Assembly: GCA_023205875.1 (NCBI GenBank)
Contig: CP060760.1
Coordinates: forward strand, 372,001 to 436,000
Source of the DNA: Chloropicon primus
Taxonomy: Eukaryota; Chlorophyta; Chloropicophyceae; Chloropicales; Chloropicaceae
Direction: 5' to 3'
Length of the DNA: 64,000 bases
Shown: positions 51,887 to 61,299 of the stretch, in pieces
Numbering within the stretch: the first letter of the stretch is position 1
Layout: each line of letters opens with the position of its first letter
Position numbers and translations under genes: made by a program
Notes under the pieces: model-generated
The model's input: the letters and a program-made list of their open reading frames with translations, nothing else
What the model was told of the DNA's origin: nothing
The model's database searches: none

Positions 51887-54241
51887 TTACCTGATGTTCA
51901 AGCCTCTCGCCTTAAGGGTTTCGAACCAGAGGAAGCCTTTGGAGGACGCCAGGTCCATTCGGACGACTCTCTCGGGCAAGCCGACTTGGACGGTGTACAA
52001 GATGTCGTCGGCCGACTTGCCGGCTTCGCTCGTGTTGATGCTGGTAACGTCCTTGAGGGCAAACCTCCTGACGCCCTCGGTGTGGATGAGCCACGAGCCT
52101 TTCTTCATCTTCACCCACTCCAGGAACTTGCCGTCGGAAGAGACCCGGACGAGCCTATTGTACGGCCTTTTGTTCCTCCCCCACTTGATCACGGGGATGC
52201 CGCATTTCAGCCACTCGTCGAGGGAGTCTATGTGAGCCGCCTTCCTCCTCTCCGAGACCTCGACGCCCTGTTTGACGTTGGTCCTCTCCGTCTCGATCTC
52301 CCGCTCCTTGGCGCTCGTCAGGGCAGTCCACAGGATCTGCTCCGTGATCGCGGAGCAGCACGCCTGAGACTCGCTCCTCCTCTGCTCCTCCTCGTACTGT
52401 GCTATCTTCTTCTGCATGCTGCTCACGAGCGCGTGCAGAATCCCTTTCTCGTCGTTCCACTGCAGCTTGTCTTGGTTGCATCGCTGCCCGAGGACCTGGG
52501 CCTTCGCACGAGCCTCAGTCAGCGCCCCCTCCAGACCCTCGATCTTGGTGCTGGTCTGGTTCAGGATGTCCACCATGGACTGCATCTTGTTCTCGATCTC
52601 TGCTGCTCCCGATTCGTGCAAGCCGATGGACGTCTCGATCCACTGAATCCTTTCGATGTGGTCCTTCAGCTGAATCTGTTGGGTGGCAAGGTCGCCCTGG
52701 AGCCTCTCGATCGTGGCCAAGGCATCCGCCAGCTGCTTCTTGAGCTGACCATTCTCCCTGGTGAGCCTGACGCTCGATTCGTGGGCAGCCTCCGCCTCGC
52801 TCGCTGCCTTTTCTCTCTCGGTTTTCAGGTCCTGCTTCATGAAGAGAGCCTCCCCAGTGATCCTGACCGTGTCCTTCTCCAAGGCCGAGAACTTTTCACT
52901 CAAATCGGCGTACTTGGCCTTCACGTCCTTGAGTTCTGTGGCATTGGCCTGGTTGCTCTTCGCCACCACCTCGTGCTCGCCCTTGAGAGCCTGCAACTCC
53001 TCTTCCATCTGCATCTTCTCCCCCGTGATTCTCTGCAGGGCTTCCGTTTGCTCTAGCTTAACCACCGATGCGGCGGAGGCCAAGTCGGCGATCAGCTCCT
53101 TGGGGGACGTGCACACCGTCATCTCGTTGACGGTCGGACTCGTTGCCACGCTCATCGCCCTGTACGCGAACTCAAGGGTAGAGATCGACTCGTTGGCATG
53201 GATTCGTTCCGGGGCCACGCACACCAGGAGATTCACCCGAGCAGTGCCACTGAGCGACGGCTCAAGGAACTTGGTCAAGACGGAGTCCCTGTACGGGACG
53301 TGGCCCTTCTTGAAGGCGAGGGCCTGGACGCACTGCCCCAGGACCAGCAAAGAGTTGTTGATCTTCTTCGCTTCCGTGAATTGGATTCCCGAGGACTTGC
53401 TCTTCTTGACCCTCTCGCTTCCGGCAAGATCGATGATGGAAAGGATCCCCTGCCTCCCCCGAAGGACCACGTCCTTCTTGGCCTCGCTGCTGCAGTCCTC
53501 CCCCTCACTATCGGAGGCCTGCGCACTTTCCTTCTCCATCTGCTCCTTCTTCACGACGTCCGACCGGTTGTGCCTCTGGACCTTGATCATCAAAACGGCA
53601 TGGGACCGACTCGAGTGCTTGTTCATCTCGGTCTCGGCATACACCAACCTCTTTCTCCCGTTGCTTATGACAGACACGAGGTACTCCGGGGTCTTGCACT
53701 TGTACCAAGACAGCCCTTCGACCTCCCAGCTCTTCTCGTTCGTCATGGTGAGACGAAGGTTGGTGTTCTTGGGCTTGAGAAGGTCATCGATCTGCTCGTT
53801 GTATATCTGGCACATCGCAACGCTTACCGTGAACATCCCCATGAAATCAGCAGCCATTGCGATGTACAAGTCAGTCACTATCCTTGGCACCAACCCAGGT
53901 TGATTCAACTCCCCTTTGGCTGAACCGTTCGCCATGTTGAGCAACGAATGGGTCTTTCCTGCTCCCGTTTGCCCGTAAGCCATGATGCATCCATTGTATC
54001 CCTTGAGTACATCTTGGATCACCGGGCGACCCACCACATCGTAGACTGCTTGCTGCCCATCCTTCTCCCCGAAGAGTCTGTCGTACACAAAAGTTTTCTC
54101 GCTCTTCTTGGTGACTGAGATCCTCACGGACTTGTCACCCGCCTGCCTCGTTGCTTTCTCCTCCTTGCCCTTCACAGGACGAACCCGAACGAAGACATTC
54201 ACCCTCGAGTTGTCACTCTCGTAATCCCCTTCCTTGTCCAT
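51887..54241 (-). CDS. Kinesin with N-terminal motor, coiled coil and PH-like tail
   Basis: Single exon, 784 aa from the ATG at 54241; the GTG further upstream is not used. The motor occupies about residues 15-375, with P-loop GQTGAGKT, switch I NKHSSRSH, switch II DLAGSE and VPYRDSVLTKFLEPSLSGTA. An acidic insertion (SAQASDSEGEDCSSEAKK) lies before switch II. The layout resembles the plant ungrouped/ARK-type and kinesin-1-like motors. About 230 residues of coiled coil follow. The last 110 residues look like a PH-type domain (WGRNKRPYNRLVRVSSDGKF, EWVKMKKGSWLIHTEGVRRF). PH tails in kinesins usually bind membranes or phosphoinositides, so cargo binding of that kind is inferred. No armadillo repeats are seen. 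Confidence 0.85.
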   Translation of the reverse strand: MDKEGDYESDNSRVNVFVRVRPVKGKEEKATRQAGDKSVRISVTKKSEKTFVYDRLFGEKDGQQAVYDVVGRPVIQDVLKGYNGCIMAYGQTGAGKTHSLLNMANGSAKGELNQPGLVPRIVTDLYIAMAADFMGMFTVSVAMCQIYNEQIDDLLKPKNTNLRLTMTNEKSWEVEGLSWYKCKTPEYLVSVISNGRKRLVYAETEMNKHSSRSHAVLMIKVQRHNRSDVVKKEQMEKESAQASDSEGEDCSSEAKKDVVLRGRQGILSIIDLAGSERVKKSKSSGIQFTEAKKINNSLLVLGQCVQALAFKKGHVPYRDSVLTKFLEPSLSGTARVNLLVCVAPERIHANESISTLEFAYRAMSVATSPTVNEMTVCTSPKELIADLASAASVVKLEQTEALQRITGEKMQMEEELQALKGEHEVVAKSNQANATELKDVKAKYADLSEKFSALEKDTVRITGEALFMKQDLKTEREKAASEAEAAHESSVRLTRENGQLKKQLADALATIERLQGDLATQQIQLKDHIERIQWIETSIGLHESGAAEIENKMQSMVDILNQTSTKIEGLEGALTEARAKAQVLGQRCNQDKLQWNDEKGILHALVSSMQKKIAQYEEEQRRSESQACCSAITEQILWTALTSAKEREIETERTNVKQGVEVSERRKAAHIDSLDEWLKCGIPVIKWGRNKRPYNRLVRVSSDGKFLEWVKMKKGSWLIHTEGVRRFALKDVTSINTSEAGKSADDILYTVQVGLPERVVRMDLASSKGFLWFETLKARGLNIR

Positions 54242-54623
54242 CACGAGCGAGCGCCCTCTCCCTCTCCCTCTGCGTCTGCCCGCCTGTGTGTGAGTGTTGG
54301 TTGTGGCCTCCACTCAGGAACACCTTTGCTCTTGCTCTTCAAGGGATTGGATTGGAATGGATTGAACTGAAGGACAAGCAAAGGTCAAGCCTTGGCAAAA
54401 GTTTTGAGCAAGGTCAAGCCTTGCCGAGGTTCTCTTGCCTCCTCTTTGATTGTCTTGTCCTCGGATGGAGGGGTGATGACCGCGCTTTGTCTGTTGTTCT
54501 GGTTTTCGTAAGGTCTGCAGAGATTGCGGAGACAGAGGAGAGAGAGGAGAGGAGAGGGAGGAGAGGACAGGACGACGAGGATGTGGGGTTTGATTAAGAC
54601 AATACATGAAAGGGAAAGAAGGC
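54242..54623. other. Intergenic region, kinesin upstream / methyltransferase 3' flank
   Basis: Contains GAGAGGAGAGG-type repeats at 54538-54565 and short direct repeats of CAAGGTCAAGCCTTG type (54383-54425). No gene is seen. Confidence 0.5.
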
Positions 54624-55850
54624 TCAGTCCCTGAGATAATCCTCAGGCCTCGGCGCGTCCTTGTCCTCCCCGACCCCGGTCTTCTTGCCGAGGGGCTTGG
54701 TGGCACAGAACATTATGAATCGATTGTCACGCTCCACCTGAAAGTTCTCCAGGCCGCACAACTCGCAGAGGGCTCGGAGCTCCTCCTCGGACCAGAAGCG
54801 GTACTGCCTTCCCGTTAGCCCTGGCATGAGACCGCCTGAAAATTCCTTCTCCAGCTCGAACAGTGGCTTCACCAAGCTATCGTCCCCTAATCTCTGTCCC
54901 AGAGGGGAGGCCGCGAGTAAGAAGGTGGAGCCTATGAGCCTCCCCCCAGGCTTGAGGACCCTGCATATTTCCGCGATCCCCATCGAAGGAGTAGGCCAGC
55001 AGTGGATCGCCGCGCCAGCGTGGACCAATTCGAAGGACTTTGACTGGAAAGGCAGTCGACCTACGTCTGCTCTCACCAGCGTGAGACTGGTTTCCATTGA
55101 AAATTTTGTGTCTTCCCTCTCGTTGAGGAACTCGAAGGCCTGGTCGAGCATGTTCTGCGAGTAATCCGAAGCGACCACGCTTTGGAACATCCCACTCCTG
55201 AGGAACTTTCTGCTGAACAGGCCTGTTCCGCAGCTCACGTCCAGAACGGACTCGGACGAGGAGCGAGGAGCGACCCGAGTGTCTTCATACAGCCTCTGCA
55301 TGATCCTGAACTCCTCATCTTTGCCTGGGAAGCCAGCCCACTCAAAACCTTGCCTCCAGCCACGCTCGTAGACGTAAGAGATCGCCGGCGATTGAAACAG
55401 CTGCGAAACGCTCCAGTTCCTCTCCCTATAGGACCCAGCCCTCGACTTCCCGCTCCCCTCGCCCCCCTGCCGCTGCACAAGCTCTCCCAGTGCCTCCAGA
55501 ACCGATGAACCCACCTCAGGTGGCGCTATGGATTGACTCGGCAGCACGCAGAGGTCAAAGCATGTGGGCGAGTTGGAGAACTCCTTGCTGCACGATGAGC
55601 ACGTCATTCTCTCCGGAGGCTTCTCTACCCCCACACCTTTGCCTGCGTCGTACAGCGGCTGCTGACAGACAGGACACGTCAACTTCAATCCAACGCCATC
55701 TTCCGCATCCACACCTAACCCACCTCCTCGCGATGCTTTCGCCAACAGGGAAGAAGGATGCCGCCGACGGTGTCCACCCCTGCATATGATGATGCCGCGA
55801 TCGGCCCTTCCCAGTCCCAATGGACCTCTCCCTCCCGTCGCCGTCGCCAT
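54624..55850 (-). CDS. SAM-dependent methyltransferase, plastid plastoglobule type
   Basis: Single exon, 408 aa from the ATG at 55850. The N-terminal 50 residues are rich in Gly, Arg and Ser with few acids, compatible with a plastid transit peptide. Next is a small zinc-ribbon-like segment with paired Cys (LTCPVCQQPLYDAG, MTCSSCSKEFSN), then a class I methyltransferase domain with motif I VLDVSCGTGLFSRKFLRSG, VVASDYSQNMLDQA, the FELVHAGAAIHCWPTP block and ICRVLKPGGRLIGSTF. The combination matches a plant family found in plastoglobules (the At1g78140/At2g41040 type) and their cyanobacterial relatives. The methyl acceptor is not known to me; a prenyl-quinone is plausible. Confidence 0.86.
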   Translation of the reverse strand: MATATGGRGPLGLGRADRGIIICRGGHRRRHPSSLLAKASRGGGLGVDAEDGVGLKLTCPVCQQPLYDAGKGVGVEKPPERMTCSSCSKEFSNSPTCFDLCVLPSQSIAPPEVGSSVLEALGELVQRQGGEGSGKSRAGSYRERNWSVSQLFQSPAISYVYERGWRQGFEWAGFPGKDEEFRIMQRLYEDTRVAPRSSSESVLDVSCGTGLFSRKFLRSGMFQSVVASDYSQNMLDQAFEFLNEREDTKFSMETSLTLVRADVGRLPFQSKSFELVHAGAAIHCWPTPSMGIAEICRVLKPGGRLIGSTFLLAASPLGQRLGDDSLVKPLFELEKEFSGGLMPGLTGRQYRFWSEEELRALCELCGLENFQVERDNRFIMFCATKPLGKKTGVGEDKDAPRPEDYLRD

Positions 55851-56003
55851 CACTCGCCAGCACTCTCCTCCTCCTCCTCCTCTCCCAGCCACAAACGCGT
55901 TATCCAGTTATCGAGCCTGTGTCGGAGTCTGGCGCCTCGTCGCGACGAGGGAGCACGAGGGAAGGGGAGCAAGAGGGAGGGGAAGAAAGTTTGAGGATGT
56001 TCG

Positions 56004-56057
56004 TGTCGTTCTCTTTCAAATGAGCCTTCGCTCGAGAAGGATGACGCTCTGACGAGG
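56004..56057 (+). repeat. Dispersed start-proximal element, copy H
   Basis: It reads TTCTCTTTCAAATGAGCC then TTCGCTCGAGAAGGATGACG and ends directly at the ATG at 56058. The orientation is that of the downstream gene. Confidence 0.7.
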
Positions 56058-56714
56058 ATGCTGAGAGACTTTGTTGTCCGTCCAATGAGGCAGGGGCGAG
56101 CGTTGTTTGGGAGGGTGAGGACCGCGTCATCGATCACTCGGTGGAGGAGGGGGGCAGTGAGGGGGGTCTGCAGATGCTCCGCTCCCAATTTCAATCCCCA
56201 GAACGTCCCGGATCCCGACGTTCGACCACGGAAAGACCTCAGTTGTGAAGATGTGGTGAAGCGTCAACTCCTTGCCTTGCAGAGTCCCAACGAGCCGTGG
56301 ACAAACCACGGGATTCAGGTGATGTACGAGTTCTGTGAGGGCGCAGGCTCCATGGAGAGGTCGAGGTACTTTGGTTTCTCCAAAGACTTGTACCACTTTG
56401 ACCATTTCCTCGGAGGTTTTCAGAACGAGTTTCCAGAGCTCTTGGGCAACACTGGGTTCGAGATCACCGCACTCGGCGAAAGCGACCAGGTAATGTTTTG
56501 TTGAGCACGATTCTCCCGAGCACGTGAGCTGACTCGCCTTCCCCTTCTGGCTGCTTAATTGGACCGGGTGCAGGGGGAGCAGGCCGTAGACGTCGTGGTC
56601 CGAGGGTCGAAAGCGAACACCGAGTTTGAGAAGAAGTTCACCTTCTGCTTGACGGAGAGAGAATTCGGAACGAAGAAGGGGTGCTTGATGACGTCAAGGA
56701 TCGTCAAGCACTGA
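56058..56714 (+). CDS. DUF4864-like protein, probably plastid or mitochondrial
   Basis: Two exons, 56058-56489 and 56574-56714, give 190 aa; the intron is 84 nt, phase 0. The N-terminus is basic and hydrophobic (LRDFVVRPMRQGRALFGRVR), as expected of an organelle presequence. The core DVVKRQLLALQSPNEPWTNH, IQVMYEFCEG, RSRYFGFSKDLYHFDHFLGG and ELLGNTGFEI recalls a plant chloroplast family with the pattern VMYxFAGFDPxERSxYFG, related to the bacterial DUF4864. No function is known to me. The second exon (GEQAVDVVVRGSKANTEFEK ... TSRIVKH) completes the beta-sheet expected of a cystatin/NTF2-like fold; that fold is inference. Confidence 0.75.
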
Positions 56715-56929
56715 GGCAAGGGAAAGCGCCTGGTGGATCCGCCCTCGCCTGGCTTCCACGGGGTGGACCTTGCAAGCTAGGCCAGGCGCCACCGGCGCAC
56801 AAAAAGCATGTTTTGTGTAACCATATAGGATAGTAGCTGTAGAAGGTCTTTGGACTCGTAGTACTACACATAGCAGGACCGTGTGTCCCCGTGCGTGATT
56901 TCATTTTGTTCTTTCGGACAAGGCCTCCT

Positions 56930-57441
56930 TCACTCGTCGAACTTTGCGCGAAGCGTCTCAAGCATCTTCGCAAGGCCGGCCTCGTCGAACTTCTTCATGG
57001 GCAGACCATAGCACTGCAAGCGACAAGACAAAAGAGAGGGGCGGGTTGGTGTTCAGAACCAAGCGCAAGAAGAATACGATGCGGGGGTCAACTTACCGGC
57101 CCGGGCCAGGAGGGATCCTCGGTCGTCCTAGCGGTGACGTGAATGTGAAGCTGTCGGCACATATTCCCTATCGCCGCGATGTTCATCTTGGCCGGGTTGA
57201 AAAGAGATTTCAGGGCATTAGAGGCCTTCATCATCTCCCTCATGAGCTCCTGCTGGTCATTCTCCGACAGGTCTGAGATCTCTTCCGCACCTTTCCTCCT
57301 GGGCACGAGCACAAGCCAGCAAGGATAGTTCGTGTCGTCCATCATGTACACCGTGCTCAGCTTCCACTTGCAAACCACATGCTTGCTATCCGAAAGCTGT
57401 GGCCACACTTCAAACCCTTCCTCAGTCTCTATTGGCGCCAT
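56930..57441 (-). CDS. HIT-domain nucleotide hydrolase, bacterial-like
   Basis: Two exons, 57097-57441 and 56930-57013, give 142 aa; the intron is 83 nt, phase 0 (WPGP then CYGLPMKKFDEAG). HIT proteins hydrolyse or transfer nucleotides through a His triad. The active-site segment is QLHIHVTAR, where the third His of the usual HxHxH pattern is Thr. Small bacterial HIT proteins with the surrounding pattern NYPCWLVLVPRRKG, MNIAAIGNMCRQLHIHVTAR and DPSWPGP have the same spacing and often lack that third His. The sequence thus looks closer to proteobacterial HIT proteins than to eukaryotic HINT or FHIT. A mitochondrial-ancestor or transferred origin is possible. No presequence is seen. Confidence 0.9.
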
Positions 57442-57488
57442 CTTTCAAGTCTTCGTCCCTCTCTTCTTACTTGCCTCTCCTCTGTTGC

Positions 57489-57870
57489 CAGCAGTTTGGA
57501 AGCCAAACACAAGTCAGTTCACCTGGACGAAATCCTCCTCAGACCAACATACTTTCCGAGTGAAGGCTCGTTGGAAAGAGAAAGAGGACATCTTTAGATC
57601 CAGGACCCATCTATTCCTCCCCCTCTCCGCTCTCACCGTCCCCACCATCGCTCACTCACCTGTCTACCTCACCAGTTCCCATGGAAAACAGCAGTTTGGA
57701 AGCCAAACACAAGTCAGTTCACCTGGACGAAATCCTCCTCAGACCAACATACTTTCCAAGTGAAGGCTGATTGGAAAGAGAAAGAGAAGGAGGACGTCTT
57801 CAGATCCAGGACCCATCTATTCCTCCCCCTCTCCGCTCTCACCATCCCCACCATCGCTCACTCACCTCTC
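57489..57870 (-). repeat. Tandem duplication of 200 bp upstream of the HIT gene
   Basis: The sequence starting CAGCAGTTTGGAAGCCAAAC occurs at 57489 and 57689 and stays alike for about 180 bp with few substitutions and a small indel. Each unit holds one diverged minus-oriented copy of the dispersed element (57529-57590 and 57729-57795). Confidence 0.92.
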
Positions 57871-58252
57871 CCTCGAGTCGATCCCAAGATGCCAAGAATT
57901 TTGTGGTTGTCTGAGTGACAGCCAAGGGGGAAGCGGAGGGAGTCAGCGCTGTCGTGAGGGAGGAGGAAGGCCGAGGGGTGACTCGAGGGTTCGACACGAC
58001 GAAGCTTCATCTCACGGGCTTTCCGCGCGTACCTCACTTGCCGAGGTTTCGTCGCCCGTGCCACCGGAAACGACGACGACCGGGAACCATCCGAACCAAC
58101 CATCTATCCAGCGTGGCGTGAGGAGGAGAAGGGAGCCTTGGCGCCGTGAACTGGCCTCCCCGTTCGTTGCATCCCGCGCCAGGCGTTACGATCGCGCGTA
58201 ACGTCCGCGTCTGGTCTTTTCTTTTACCTTCGGCTCGTCGCTTGTTCCTCAG

Positions 58253-58311
<59 letters not shown>
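58253..58311. repeat. (GA)n microsatellite abutting a start codon
   Basis: About 58 bp of GA repeats with one AA interruption, ending at the ATG at 58312. Confidence 0.95.
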
Positions 58312-58315
<4 letters not shown>

Positions 58316-60123
58316 AGCTGAGGTGTTTCCGTTCTGGAGTGCTGCCAGGGTTGGGCTCGAGGTGTAGCGGCGTGGCCTCGAGGTCCCCGGGACACTTTGG
58401 TCCCGCCGGCGTGACGACTCGAGGCGGCCAGAGGGCTGGTGAGATTGCCAGGAGGTTACTTTGCACGAGGCCGCCGACGAGCTTGGCACAGCAGCACCAG
58501 CAACTGTATTCGGTGCTGGAGGGGGGCTCGGATACGACCAGGAACGTTTTCTTCCCTCCTCCACCGCCACCACCGACGGAGCACCAGCCCGGAACCTGCG
58601 ACACGGAGATCTGGTCGGACTTGAAGGACGACCGGAGAAGAATCTACTGCAACAGGTCGATAAACATGAAGACCATCAAGGCTGTTGGCTTCGACATGGA
58701 CTACACCCTGGCGCAGTACAAGCCGGAGACGTTTGAGGCCCTTGCTTATAGGCTGACGACGGAGAAGCTGGTCAAGGTGTTCGGCTATCCCCAGAAGGTC
58801 ATGGAGCTGGAGTTTGATTGGAAGTACATGATACGAGGCCTTACGATCGATAAGAAGAGAGGAAATGTTCTCAAGTTGGACCGTCACAAGTACGCGAAGA
58901 TCGTTTACCACGGGTTCAAGAAGCTGTCGAGTGAAGAGAGGCAGGTGTACCTTGCCATAGAGAGAACGAACGCGTTTGATGACCCGTACACGTACACCCA
59001 GATCGACACCCTGTTCGCGCTGGCCGAGGCGTATATGTTCATCCAGCTGGTGGAGATGAAGGATGAGGCGACTTCAGGGATTCTGACGGGCAAGACCTAC
59101 GAGGAGATCTACAGCGACATCAGGAACTCGATTGACTTGTGCCACCGTGACGGAAGCTTGAAGAGGGGCGTGGCCGCGGACCCGGGCCACTACATTCACA
59201 CGGACAAGAACATCGTGTCCCTGCTCCAGGACCTCCGCTTCTCGGGCAAGAAACTGTTCATCGTGACCAACAGCTTGTGGGACTACACGAATATCGTGAT
59301 GAACTTTTTGATCAGTGACAAGAAGGGCGCGGACAAGAACTTGGACTGGCTGGACCACTTTGACGTTGTGGTCACGGGGTCAGCAAAGCCAAGGTTCTTC
59401 AACGAGAACCAGCCTCTGTTTCAGGTGGAGACGGCGAGCGGCCACCTCTTGAACACGGACGAGGGTAACCCGATGGCGAATTTGGACTCGGAGGACGACT
59501 TGGATGCGCTGGAGCCCGTGCCCGCGGGCAAGGTGTTCCAGGGGGGGAATTACAAGATCTTGAACAGGATGCTGGACCTGAAGAGCGAGTCGAATTCTGA
59601 GATTCTCTACGTCGGTGACCACATCTACGGAGACATCGTCAAGTCGAAGAAGACGCTGGGCTGGCGCACCATGCTGATCGTCCCCGAGATGGAGCACGAG
59701 ATCGAGGTCCTGAACAAGAACGCCGGGGTTCCCGACGAGCTGTTCAAGATGAGGCGGAAGAGGGACAGGCTCGAGGACCAGCTGCAAAGGATGGATTGGA
59801 AGCTGGCGGAGCACGAGAACAACCTCGCACAGTTCCCCGAAGAGGATATGGTGGACATGCTCCAGGAGATGGAGCTGCTGAGCCAAGAGTATAATCGTCT
59901 GCGGGACGCTCACAGCACGGGCCTTGCCAGCTTCCAGGGAAAGTTCCACTCCATCTGGGGACAGCTGTTGAAGACGGGGTACCAGAACTCGAGGTTTGCG
60001 AACCAGATCGGGCGATTCGCGTGCCTCTACACGAGCCACGTCGGCAACATGGCTTACTATAGCCCGAACAAGTCCTACCGTGGCCTGCAGGACGAGCTGC
60101 CCCACGACGCCATCCTGGAGTAA
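58312..60123 (+). CDS. HAD-family 5'-nucleotidase-like protein (NT5C2/NT5DC type)
   Basis: Single exon, 603 aa. The N-terminal 80 residues are rich in Arg, Ser and Gly without acids (KLRCFRSGVLPGLGSRCSGV) and look like an organelle targeting region, followed by a Pro run (FFPPPPPPPTEH). The HAD IG domain then shows motif I GFDMDYTLAQYKPE with both catalytic Asp, motif II FIVTNS, and motif IV YVGDHIYGDIVKSKKTLGW. A helical C-terminal region follows. These blocks are the pattern of cytosolic purine 5'-nucleotidase II and the NT5DC proteins of plants and animals. Substrate is probably a purine nucleoside monophosphate. The targeting region distinguishes it from animal NT5C2. Confidence 0.9.
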
Positions 60124-60202
60124 AGGAACAAAGCTTGTTCCAAAGTTTGTAAACTAAAAGCAATTTCTATGTCGATATAATACAATGGCAGGGTCCGCCG
60201 AT

Positions 60203-60759
60203 TCAGAGCTTGTTGTACTTGGTGGACTTCCCGTAGCACTTGGACACGGGATACTTTTCGATGTTCTTCAACAATTTTTTGCCCGCGGCTTGCCCGAGGT
60301 CGATCCCGCAGACGTCGCTCAGCCTGAGCAGGTAGAACAACACGTCGCTGAGCTCCTCCCCCAGGTGCTTCTTCTCCTCCTCCGAGAACCCGGTGAGCCC
60401 GTTGTCCACCTCGCCCTTCCACTGGAAGATCTCGCTCACCTCGCCGACCTTCAGACAAGACAGGCAGAGAGACAACGTAATGTAACGTGTGTGTGTGTGT
60501 GTGTGTCAGAAGACATGAACTAGAAGCCTTGCTTGATCTACTCGCTTACCTCTCCGACCAGAGCCAAGAGAAGGTTCCTTGGCGTCTGGAACTGCTCCCA
60601 GTCCCGATCCGACGCAAACCTCCTGATGTCACCTCGAAGCCGATCAAGGGTGATCTCCGCATCCCACGCGTGAACGTCCCTTCCACCATCCGCAGCCTCC
60701 ACTGCCTCCATCGCTTCCACCCTTCCCTCCTCCTTCTCCAACGCAGCAGGAGCAGGCAT
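60203..60759 (-). CDS. DCTPP1: dCTP pyrophosphatase 1 (MazG-like all-alpha NTP-PPase)
   Basis: Two exons, 60550-60759 and 60203-60448, give 151 aa; the 101-nt intron carries a (GT)n run. The enzyme cleaves dCTP and modified dCTP to the monophosphate and cleans the nucleotide pool. The family signature is formed across the splice: RNLLLALVGE, then VGEVSEIFQWKGE, with the metal-binding Glu residues of the ExxE...ExxD pattern completed by EEKKHLGEELSDVLFYLLRL. Length is close to the human protein (170 aa). The ATG at 60759 is preferred because it matches family length; the frame is open upstream through the dispersed element, which ends exactly at this ATG. Confidence 0.93.
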
Positions 60760-60821
60760 CAAATCCTCACCACTGGGTCGTTCCTTTCGAGAGAGACCTC
60801 TTTGGAAAGAGAAAGAGACGG
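60760..60821 (-). repeat. Dispersed start-proximal element, copy D
   Basis: On the minus strand it has CTCTTTCCAAAGAGGTCTCT, then CTCGAAAGGAACGACCCAGT and GGTGAGGATTTG, which touches the ATG of DCTPP1. Confidence 0.8.
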
Positions 60822-61299
60822 TGCTTCGAATGAAATGACGAACTCTGGCTCCCCCCTCCCGTCCTCGTCCCTTGCCTCGCGCTTCTGTCGGTCGATTCGA
60901 TCGATGGTCCGCGTGCTCCTGCTTTCGGCTGTCGAAAATTTTTTCGCGCGCAGAGAGAGGAGAGCAGAGAGAAAGGGAGGGGGCAATGGGTCGACAGGAT
61001 GCGTCTTTCCTTTCATGCAGGAGCGGGGGAGTCCCAGGAGGAGAGGGAGCATTGATCCCAAGGACAGGATGATGATGGAGGTTCGGAAGGAGAGGAGGAG
61101 AGGCCACCCGCGTGCGTGTCTGACTTGATCCGTCTCTTTTCCTTTCCTTCTTCTTGGTCAAGAGTCTTGTCTTGGTGTCTCTATGCTATTCATAATACAG
61201 AAGGATAGACTGCTCCGCGTCGTCTTAACGTATGTTGTTCTAGTGTACAGTGAGACCGCACGCCCGCGTCGTCGTTCAAGCGATATGTGATGGACGGAA
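60822..61299. other. Intergenic region upstream of DCTPP1
   Basis: About 480 bp between DCTPP1 (start) and the Tctex1-like gene (stop), both minus strand. Apart from GAGAGAG-rich sequence at 60952-60975 nothing is recognised. Confidence 0.5.

Larger units (their letters stand above)
57442..58311. promoter_or_regulatory. Divergent intergenic region, HIT (-) / nucleotidase (+)
   Basis: This contains a 200-bp tandem duplication (57489-57870) on the HIT side, carrying two copies of the dispersed element, and a (GA)n tract (58253-58311) that runs up to the nucleotidase ATG. Confidence 0.65.
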
